Shown here in pieces: positions 56,201 to 64,000 of a DNA stretch of 64,000 nucleotides; position 1 is the first letter of the stretch; each line of letters starts with the position of its first letter. The position numbers and the translations under genes were made by a program. Location of the stretch: the NCBI RefSeq assembly GCF_021730395.1, contig NW_026463112.1:1-64000 (forward strand), read 5' to 3'. This stretch comes from Mercenaria mercenaria. Taxonomy: Eukaryota; Mollusca; Bivalvia; Venerida; Veneridae. The notes under the pieces were generated by a model. It was not told the origin of the DNA. It saw only the letters and a program-made list of their open reading frames with translations, and made no database searches.

Positions 56201-57972
56201 AGAAGATGGATGGCAGTAAGGAAGTTAGTAAGTAAAGGCTAACATTAAAATGAATTAACATCAAGTTGTAACAAGTTATGTTTGAACAAAGACATACAAT
56301 TACAGCGCTATGAATTTTAAACTTTAACATCAATGCTGATCTAGACTCATGTCTTCACTGTTTTGAAAATAGATCTGCATTGCTGATTTACAAATAAACA
56401 TAAAACAAAATTATTTTTAATGAACAAAATGACAAGATAATTTGTAACAAAGAAGAAATTTTAAAGGCTGTATTTTGAAGTTTTACATGAAAATGACCTA
56501 TGACCTTTAATGTCAGGTTTGACCTTGACTTATTTTTCATTATTATTTTAACAGTAATATTGTCAGTTGTATATATCTTAAAATGAATACTGATCAGTTT
56601 TACTAGTAGTAACAAAAACAACCTACACAATAAAGAAAAATAATTTAAAAATTCTAGTTATTTTGCGAATTCTTACAGAAATTTGACCTTTGATATTAGG
56701 TTTGCCTTTTACTTATACGAATAAGACCTACATTGCTGACCTTGCTTGACAGGTATACATTAAAGTAAATTGCTAACAGTGAATTATAACAACAAGCTAT
56801 TTTTGATCAAAGAAATAAGTAATACGGTAAATTTTGTGATTATTTTATACAAAAGTGACCACTGACCTCCAATACCTGGTTTGACCTTGACTTATTTTCT
56901 CTTCCCAGACATCGTCTGACATATATACAGTAAAATGAACAACGATCAGTTATTAAAATGACAAAACAAATACTTTTAAACAATAAAAAATATTACAAAC
57001 AGGGGATAATATTGCAACATTTTACCCACTGTTTTGACATTTGACCTTTGATATTATGGTTGACCTTGAATGTTTTGAAATTATATGTGTATACTAGACA
57101 TTGCCTACATTTTATACATTAAAATGAACTGATATCTTTGACTAATATCGACGAAATATTATCAACAAGAAGAAAAGTTAAAGAGCCATTTTTTCATTCT
57201 TTTACTTGAAAATGACCTTTGACCCTTAATATCACATTTGAACTTGTCTGATTTCAGACGATATCTTTATTACTGACATTGTGTGACATATATACATTAA
57301 AATAAATCACGACCAATTACTAATAATGGTTAGAAATAGCATCTATATTTCAGACAGGAACCTATTCATGCAATTTTTCACACAAATTTGACCTTTGATA
57401 TAAGCTTTACCCTTGGCAGTTTTAGGGTTACATCTGCACTGCTGACTTTGCCTGACTTACAGATATTCAATTATCAGGGTTGACTTTGACGTTTTGCAAT
57501 AAGATTTGCAATTCCAACTTTGGCTGATATATACACATTACATATATAAAACTGAGTGACTTATGACAACAAACTAATTTTTAAGAATAAAAATAAATTT
57601 CAAATATGCCAATTTTTGTGATTTGTACATAAATTTGACCTTTGACCTTAAATATCAAGTTTGCCCTTCATTCCTTTTGAGGAATTCCATTTTGCTGACA
57701 TTGGTTGACATATATACATTTACTGACAATAACATAGGTACTAATAAAACAGTGAATAAAACTGGTAGTCGTAAACTTTACCCTACCCCTAAATTTTAAC
57801 AAGTGAGTTTTAACTCCCCTATCACAAACATAAGTGAACAAAATATAGATAGGCACGGCTTTGACACTTAAGAAATGGGTTTTCATGGAGGATATGAAAT
57901 ATTGTTTCCAAAGATGTATAAATTTCTTTTGGCCTTAATTGTTGCAATAAAAGTCCGTGAGCTCTCGGACCA
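53291..57972. repeat. 4.7 kb inverted repeat with 180 bp subunits in each arm
   Basis: The left arm (53,291 to about 54,889) is mirrored in the right arm (about 56,463 to 57,972). The outermost words tggtccgagagctcacggac and gtccgtgagctctcggacca are exact complements. The outer 350 bp match very well; inner parts are more diverged. Each arm is itself a tandem array: in the left arm the motif AGGTCAAAGGTCA returns at 53,618, 53,800, 53,979, 54,159, 54,338, 54,516, 54,695 and partly at 54,878, an average period of 180 bp. The centre (54,890-56,460) is a LINE fragment. Possible short duplication of ggt at the ends is too weak to use. Confidence 0.88.
54895..56242 (+). pseudogene. LINE ORF2 C-terminal fragment with RNase H domain
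   Basis: Pieces in changing plus-strand frames follow the order of a non-LTR retrotransposon of the RNase H-bearing (I-like) group. They are a reverse transcriptase thumb (LAGTSWGVNAKILCKS, with ASTSLVPASKTSKVKLDKVK), a linker (LKSQSLNHIVKELQKGKAAA), then RNase H (HSWIQAYTDGSVEKAVQKAG with the first catalytic Asp, ALTSATLELYE with a Glu, IIFLTDPKSALQAFS with a second Asp, FRWIPAHAGI). A C-terminal Cys/His tail follows (CGLRKHMKKLGVAEKAKC, CQCGSMEQTPFHILQSC). Several frame changes and stops make it dead. The catalytic part of the reverse transcriptase and the endonuclease are missing. It fills the spacer of the giant inverted repeat. Confidence 0.85.
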
Positions 57973-60387
57973 GGTGTTGTATTCAAGCGGTCTTAACATA
58001 AAGTTTAGCCTGGTGACCCATACATTTTTAGCCATTTTTATTCTCACAATACAGTTATTTATACACAAGAAAAACAGGAAAAAATTCTATGAATCAGTTG
58101 TTTTCAAAATTTAAAAAAAAATATTCTTCACTATGTGTATTTTTCATAGAAAAAAGTTCACAAAAGTGAATATGAAACAATATTTTTTTTCATTTGTACC
58201 CATTATTGTAAGGGTATAGTTTTACAAATATGAAATATAAAATCTGTAGAAAGAATAAACCTTATTGTGCAGTCTAGATGTATATTTTGGTTGGTATTTA
58301 TATAAAAGCAGAAAATTATGAAAATGTTGAAAAATTGCTGGCTGTTTCAGCAACAGTGGGTGTGTTCAAAACAACTTTTCACAAAAACAAGCCTGGTGAC
58401 CCACTCTTTTTAATTAGTCATTGCTTTCAGCACAAATTTTCCTATCACATATGAAAGGAAACAACTTTAGGAATTCTCTTTGAATGAAAAAGGAAAATCC
58501 GCAAATAGTAAATTTGAATAAATTCGCACTCAGCAGCTCTGATTAGAATAAACATTCAGGATTAATGAAAAATTAGTACCTGTAGAGTGCAGTAGTCCAA
58601 TAAATGTAGCTATAATCAGTACAGTGTTTATGTTTAAGAGAAAATATTAGCGAAATGTTTTTATCTAACCATTACATGTACCTTCAAATGAATAAAATAT
58701 TGCATATGTATCATCTAAACTTGATTTTGATATTTGAGAAAAACTCAAGTGTCCCCAGGACTTCCCTCAACAGTCTCTCACTCTTGGGAGTTGACTCGCT
58801 AGTCACTCACCTTTAAGAATACAAATCGAATCTTTCCTGAGTAAAGGCGTGACCGTTAGGCAATTTGTTTGAATGCACTCAATGAGTGGAGGTGGAGAAA
58901 AGTTTATGAATATAGTACATAGAATCTATGTACAAAATCATATTTTGAGTCAATAAGGGCCTTCGAAAAAAGCAAGATACTGCGGCTGATTTTGGAATTA
59001 AAGCATATGAATAATTATAAATACATTTTTATAACCTCTGATGAAAATGACATATATATTTGACTAGTAAGTAGTATTTAGATAAGTCGTACACAGAACG
59101 AATTCTGTATAATTATGAGTTACACATCTCTTTAATCATACACACATTGTATCTACTTTCGGTTTCGGCCGACGCTGAACTCAACTTCGGGCGTAACGAT
59201 ATCCTGATGTAAAGATATGAATTCTACGGTCCCCTGAATATCGTTTCAATCGCAGTTGTCTGTAGATAAACACAGTTTAAATTTTTTATTACCACTACAT
59301 ACTAGCTGTGCTCTTACATGACATTTTATTATGAATATAGCTCTATACTATTTTATTCAGTTAAGTGATTTGATGTAAAAGTAAATATCGAACGACGAAA
59401 CTTCAGAAAATGGCTTTTTATTCTTATTCAAACCTTTTTTTATCAGTCACCTGGCGTAAGGGGCCGCATTGTGTATCTCCTTTGGCTGGTTGCTTGATAC
59501 AGTGTGATTGTAAATCCATCTTCTAATCAAATTATTTGTGACAGTCTGTCTTAGATTCAATCTATAAATATGTCTTTTCTGTGGTTTATGATTAGACCAT
59601 GACAATTATGATATCTTTAGCGTCCCTAATATGTCAGGTCGCTCAACACTACAAAAACGAACATGTTGCAGGCTCGCTTTAATTGAGCCTCTTCATTGAC
59701 GGTAGTGGAAATGTATGCTGCCGTCCACGCCCTCTAGCCCCGCGTTGAGCAGAAGTGAACATTTACACATGCCTAAAGTACATAAAAATATAGAGACATC
59801 CGCAGATATGTTCATGCGTGGTGTTCATTTAATGCTACATTAATGTGTAATTCCATGGAAATCGGCGTATTGTCCCCAGCTAAAATAATGGGTTTGTCCT
59901 AAAGGAGAAAACAATGGGCAGAATGAAACAGACTGGATTTTAGAAAGGGGATCTGAGGTTATGGAGCCTGCATATCACATTCAATGCCAAAAGACAAAAT
60001 TAAAAAGAAGGCACCATATCTAAGGGGTAATTATAAAATACTCAAAACTATGAAAGCGGGAGTATTGGAAACAACCCAGGCCGAAATGTTTATGTTGAGA
60101 AACTAAACAGTACCAATAACACGACATAAAGTCGTGCTTAAGAGAAGTTTGAAACATAACAGAAAAATAAATATAAAAAAAAAACACTTACCAACTAAGG
60201 AGGGGAAACAAAATCAAATTGTTGATTGAAAAATATAACATTTTTGTTACTATCTGGACATTTCTAGCGTGTGTTAAATGATAATGATATGTTAGAAGTT
60301 AATTACTGAAGTTAAAATTTATGTAAGGATTAATGCATTAATAGAATGGATAATTTTGTTAATATTTTATACATTGTGCTTTTTTAG
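57973..60387. other. Intergenic, nothing recognised
   Basis: AT-rich, no convincing frame or repeat. Slightly GC-richer patches near 58,740-58,860 and 59,690-59,750 have no frame. Confidence 0.35.
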
Positions 60388-60449
60388 GAGTTATCTGCCC
60401 TTAAAACTGGATTTTTCTTCAAATTTGCATATTCAAGGGCAGATAACTC
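60388..60449. repeat. 62 bp miniature inverted repeat
   Basis: Arms gagttatctgccctt (60,388-60,402) and aagggcagataactc (60,435-60,449) are perfect complements around a 32 bp loop. Probably a very short MITE or MITE remnant. Confidence 0.75.
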
Positions 60450-60601
60450 ATGGAAAAACACGATGACCTTCGATTTATTTTTTCATAATTTTGATTCTAA
60501 AATGACACTGTGTTCATATATAAAGTTTTAATAAATTCTATTATTGCGATTTGATGACCAAAAACTGCCGCAACCGTCCTTAACACCAACATTTAAGAAC
60601 A

Positions 60602-60772
60602 TTTGTTTTGTTTGTTTTGGGTTTTACGCCGTTTTTCAACAGTATTTCAGTCATGTAACGGCGGGCAGTTTGTCAAATAGTCACGGAGAACATACTCCCC
60701 GCCCGAGGATCGAACTCGCGACACCGCGATCCATAGTTCAACGCTCTTACCTACTGAGCTAAGCGGGCGGGC
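60602..60772 (-). mobile_element. tRNA-derived SINE, reverse copy, 13 bp target duplication
   Basis: Reverse copy of the SINE at 18,964. On the minus strand it reads gcccgcccgcttagctcagt (box A region), gttcgatcctcgggcgggg (box B region), gtatgttctccgtgac, then the tail catgactgaaatactgttg and aaaaacggcg. A central part of about 90 bp present in the other copy is missing. The 13 bp acatttaagaaca occurs at both ends (60,589-60,601 and 60,773-60,785), so the insertion is fairly recent. Confidence 0.93.
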
Positions 60773-60809
60773 ACATTTAAGAACAAGACGTTAATGAGAA
60801 ACTGTCCTT

Positions 60810-62037
60810 TACGGTGTTCCGTTTGGACAATCGTGACTTTTTATTTAATACTAAACCGCGATGCACGATGGTACGATGACGAAAACGCGATGGCGCGATG
60901 GCACGATGATGAAACAACGATGGTACGATGGTGAAAACGCGATGACATGATGATGAAATCGCGATAGTGCGATGGTACGCTGGTGAAATGTCGATGTAAT
61001 ATCCCGTTTTCATCATCGTACCATCGAGCTTTTACCATCGCACCATCGTGCCATCGCGTTTTCATCACCGTACCATCGTGCCATCGCGTTATCATCATTG
61101 TACCATCGTGGTTTCACCATCGTACCATCGCGTTTTCACCATCGTGCCATCGCATTATCGTCATCGTACTATCGCGTTTTCACCATCGTGCCATCGCGTT
61201 ATCGTCATCTTACCATCATGGTTTAACCATCGTGCCATCGCGTTTTCACGATCGTACCATCGCGTTTTCACCATCGTACCATCGCCTTCCGGTTAGAAAT
61301 GCATAGTCCCGTACACTTGTATTTTGTCAACAATAGATGAATGTATACTGTGATAAGAAATTTACCATTTAGATTATGCTGTCTTGCAAAATGTTTTACA
61401 AAATGTTCAGTGCTCAGTTCATTAAAACTGTAAAATCTTCAAGGCCACGTCCTTTGTATTTTATGTATGCATGGAAGTAAATAAAAAGCTGGGTGTAATA
61501 GTCACATGGTATTATTCAAACTCAGCTTATTCTTGTTAGGATGTAGAAGGTAAAATGAGATTGTATCAAGCCTGTATTTTACTCAGTCTGACACATATAC
61601 TGTACCACTGCGCATGACCACCGGAAGGCGATGGTACGATGGTGAAAACGCGATGGTACGATGGTGATAACGCGATGGTAGAATGGTGAAAACGCGATGG
61701 TACGATGGTGATAACGCGATGGTACGATGGTGATAACGCGATGATACGATGATGAAAACGCGATGACACGATGGTGTAAACGCGATGGTACGATGATACG
61801 ATGGTGAAAACGCGATGGTACGATGATGAAAACGCGATATTACATCGACATTTCACCAGCGTACCATCGCACCATCGCGATTTCATCATCGTGCCATCGC
61901 GTTTTCACCATCGTACCATCGTTGTTTCATCATCGTGCAATCGTGCCATCGCGCCATCGCGTTTTTGTCATCGTACCATCGTGCATCGCGGTTTAGTATT
62001 AAATAAAATGTCACGATTGTCCAAACGGAACACCGTA
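60810..62037. mobile_element. Foldback transposon with 22 bp minisatellite arms and 6 bp TSD
   Basis: The outermost 28 bp of each end (TACGGTGTTCCGTTTGG...) are exact complements, and the arms stay complementary for at least 215 bp (to about 61,022 on the left). Further in, both arms are arrays of a 22 bp unit, catcgtaccatcgcgttttc plus ac, in opposite orientation (61,010-61,290 and 61,620-61,830). The 310 bp centre is unique and bounded by ccttccgg / ccggaagg. The flanks both read gtcctt (60,804-60,809 and 62,038-62,043), a 6 bp duplication. No transposase frame: non-autonomous. The superfamily is not clear; a 6 bp TSD rules out several common ones (Tc1, Harbinger, hAT with 8 bp). Confidence 0.92.
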
Positions 62038-62043
62038 GTCCTT

Positions 62044-62570
62044 AGTCAATTCAGCTGATATTTTAAAAATTGTTCAAATATAAAGAAAGATAATATCAAA
62101 CCTATTAAGTAGTACTTACGTTATCGATTAAGGAACACGATATATATAGAAGGTATAATAAATCAAATTCAAGTTGCTTCCCTTTAACTGTCATTACCAG
62201 AACGGCAAATTGTACCGCATGAAGAATCTTCTATCACTATAACACTTTTATATTACATGTCCATAAGCACTTTAAGCAATTATAACATGGAAGCAGTTTA
62301 ACTTCAGTTAAAACGGATGTAAGAATTAAAAGATTAATAGACCGGACAATTATGTTAATCTTTCGGATGTTGTCACTGGCGGCGTTTAACAATTTGAGAA
62401 CGAGATACATAAAGACAGTGTTTTATTCATTTTCAGGCGTATGGTTTTTACTTTTTCAGTTATAATACAATAACATCAAACCTCTCATAAAGTGTATGAT
62501 TTTTATGAGTAATTATTGAATTTTTTTATCCGGTAAGGAAAATGATTAACACAGATGATATAATTATCTA
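62044..62570. other. Intergenic with a diverged duplicate block
   Basis: The block near 62,165-62,260 (gcttccctttaactgtcatt, ttgtaccgcatgaagaatct) resembles 62,578-62,665 (acttcccttttactgtttca, ctgtaccacttgaagattct), so about 100 bp is duplicated 410 bp apart. Otherwise nothing. Confidence 0.5.
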
Positions 62571-62718
62571 ATTTTTATTTACTTCCCTTTTACTGTTTCA
62601 CGACAGGAACAACAAGCTGTACCACTTGAAGATTCTTATATCATTTTCACACATTTATGTAATATGTCATTTGTTGCACGGTATTATTGTTGTCAAACTA
62701 CAGTCTCTACAACACCGC

Positions 62719-62904
62719 TTATATAGCAGTAACGGTAGTACCGTCTTCAGCGGCGAGTTCGCTGTTGGCTACAATTTGCTTTCTCGAAAGAGGGAGCCTT
62801 TTCTGGAATACGTTGCGTCTGTCTGCTAACCAGTTCAGCTTTTCGATGCAGAAAGGGCACTTATAAGTAATATTGTAGTTTTGCTCGACCTGCGTCTTAC
62901 TCAT
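62719..62904 (-). CDS. Candidate small protein or terminal exon (61 aa)
   Basis: The frame begins MSKTQVEQNYNITYKCPFC and continues IEKLNWLADRRNVFQKRL to a stop. GC content is clearly higher than in the flanks. A good splice acceptor (attgtcaatttcag, cut at 62,918/62,919) lies 14 bases before the ATG. In-frame with the ATG, the exon has a stop just upstream, so the ATG would be the true start. An AATAAA (62,574-62,579, minus) lies 140 bases after the stop. Together these look like the last exon of a small gene with a 5' untranslated exon further right. There is one CxxC pair but no recognised family. A chance frame remains quite possible. Confidence 0.35.
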   Translation of the reverse strand: MSKTQVEQNYNITYKCPFCIEKLNWLADRRNVFQKRLPLSRKQIVANSELAAEDGTTVTAI

Positions 62905-62929
62905 GTGTCGATGTTAGCCTGAAATTGAC

Positions 62930-63530
62930 AATAAGTGTATAAAAATAACACACTCGGGATCGGATGACAAATTCAACCATAATCAAGGAGTGTGAGTTCT
63001 GCGCATGTTTGTGTATATAACCGTCACTCTAACTGTCATATTGAAACATTCCACAAACCTATGAGCAGTATGATGTACGGTTAAATTAAGGAGAAGCGGA
63101 ATTTTGAACATTTGACGAAGACAGGGTTCAGATAAGGGAATTAGTATAGGTAACATGAAAAGAATTGTCTTACCTTCTTACTGACAAAATTGTAATAGTT
63201 TGGCTAACACGATTTTGTTCGGCCGATAGAGGGAAAACAAAAAGTATAAACACAACATTATTTGTTTCTTTTTTCAAAAAGGTTCATATGTACATTACGA
63301 GTAATTTTATTTTAAGTCTTCATAATAATATTGATACCGTCCAATGTAAGGCGAAAGAAAATTCTTTCGATTACAAAATTATAAGAAATGCAAAAACAAT
63401 TCTTTAGAATCATTTTTCAATAATTCCTTGATTTTAACTTTGGGAAGCGTTCAGTCAAAGTTTCTGAAATGCATTGCTATTCTTTCTTGTTCCAAACTTC
63501 CTGGAAAAGGATTAAAGATACAAGGTAAGG
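62930..63530. other. Intergenic, nothing recognised
   Basis: AT-rich; any upstream exon of the small candidate gene would lie here or beyond, but none could be picked out. Confidence 0.35.
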
Positions 63531-63536
63531 ATATGT

Positions 63537-64000
63537 TACAACCCCTTTTGTACTAAAGTTGCAAATTGTAATAATTATAACAAATGGATTGGAGTTCTTA
63601 TTACAATTTAAAGTGAACATCACAACCCATTTTGTAATAAAATTGCAAAATGTAATAAATATCTCAGAGTGTGTGTAAACGTATTTGTGTCATAGTTCTA
63701 TGGTTTACTATGTGAAAAAAATGAATGAGTAGAAGATGTCAGGTGGCGCACTTTCAACATGTAATTTTACTCATTAATTGTAACCAGAATGGTAATTGTT
63801 GAGCACATCAATGCGAGTCATAAAATCCAGGAAGTTTCTACAAAATTATTAAGCGTGCTTTCTACAATGTGAAAATGAACATAGCATCCCGTTTTGAAAT
63901 AAAGTTGCAAAATGTAACAAATCAGGTGAACCGCATGCGTTATAATTCCAAGCTTCACTATGTAAATAAAAGTGAAGGATTTGAAGATGTAATGTGTCAT
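63537..64000. repeat. ~250 bp tandem repeat running off the right edge
   Basis: The words acaacccattttgtaataaa and attgcaaaatgtaataaat occur near 63,621 and again (catcccgttttgaaataaag, ttgcaaaatgtaacaaat) near 63,885, with a shorter version near 63,537. The words ttactatgtgaaaaaaatga and gtagaagatgtcaggtg near 63,706 return as ttcactatgtaaataaaagt and ggatttgaagatgt near 63,953. The period is about 250-265 bp; the last copy is cut by the window end. Confidence 0.7.

Noticed and set aside
57668-57886. Minus-strand frame similar to one in the left arm at 53.3-53.5 kb
   Set aside because: Similarity follows from the inverted repeat; stops differ between arms and there is no domain.
60777-61306. 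Several 80-107 codon frames rich in HHR/SPSYHR repeats (also 61,566-62,058)
   Set aside because: They are translations of the 22 bp minisatellite in the foldback arms; period 22 cycles through frames, so no protein is implied.

Overview
This window is an AT-rich piece of an animal nuclear genome, most likely a bivalve mollusc. The reasons are the kinds of repeat present (tRNA-derived SINEs with TSDs, mollusc-style elements with inverted ends around 120-180 bp tandem cores), BEL/Pao and Gypsy LTR elements, a Penelope-like element with hammerhead ribozymes, and a B-box/beta-propeller TRIM-like gene of the type that is expanded in bivalves. The species call is inference; no search was run. There are no bacterial features, operons or CRISPR arrays.

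Layout. 1-5.65 kb: a broken BEL/Pao element on the minus strand. 5.65-17 kb: intergenic DNA with a decayed RecQ-like helicase fragment (9.3-9.7 kb), an 8-monomer array with a 165 bp period (10.9-12.2 kb), and a palindrome whose two arms each carry a complete tRNA-like cloverleaf (16.35-16.63 kb). 17-22.5 kb: a LINE fragment, then the only convincing host gene, the last coding exon of a TRIM-like protein (20,050-21,527) with a phase-compatible 39 bp upstream exon at 18,475-18,513; a SINE lies in the intron between them. An 860 bp hAT-type MITE with perfect 8 bp TSDs sits 43 bp past the stop codon.

24-39.5 kb: microsatellites, then a nested structure. A Penelope-like relic has inverted 215 bp terminal repeats, each with a hammerhead ribozyme motif, around a decayed GIY-YIG domain. 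A young 10.6 kb Gypsy element (two 1,337 bp LTRs, about nine differences by eye, 4 bp TSD) is inserted inside one of these repeats, a few bases from the ribozyme. The Gypsy element carries an extra third ORF with two C2H2-like zinc fingers where an envelope gene would otherwise lie.

39.5-64 kb: no convincing host gene except one weak small-protein candidate (62.7-62.9 kb, minus strand). The region is built of repeats: degenerate 125-160 bp arrays, a 21 bp minisatellite, a 1.4-1.5 kb sequence present three times in tandem with two later insertions, a 4.7 kb inverted repeat whose arms hold 180 bp subunits with nuclear-receptor-type DR1 motifs around a LINE fragment, and a 1.23 kb foldback element with 22 bp minisatellite arms and 6 bp TSDs.

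The main observations are the ribozyme-bearing Penelope repeats split by the Gypsy insertion, the zinc-finger third ORF, the DR1 array in the giant inverted repeat, and the foldback element. All boundaries and identities were judged by eye.
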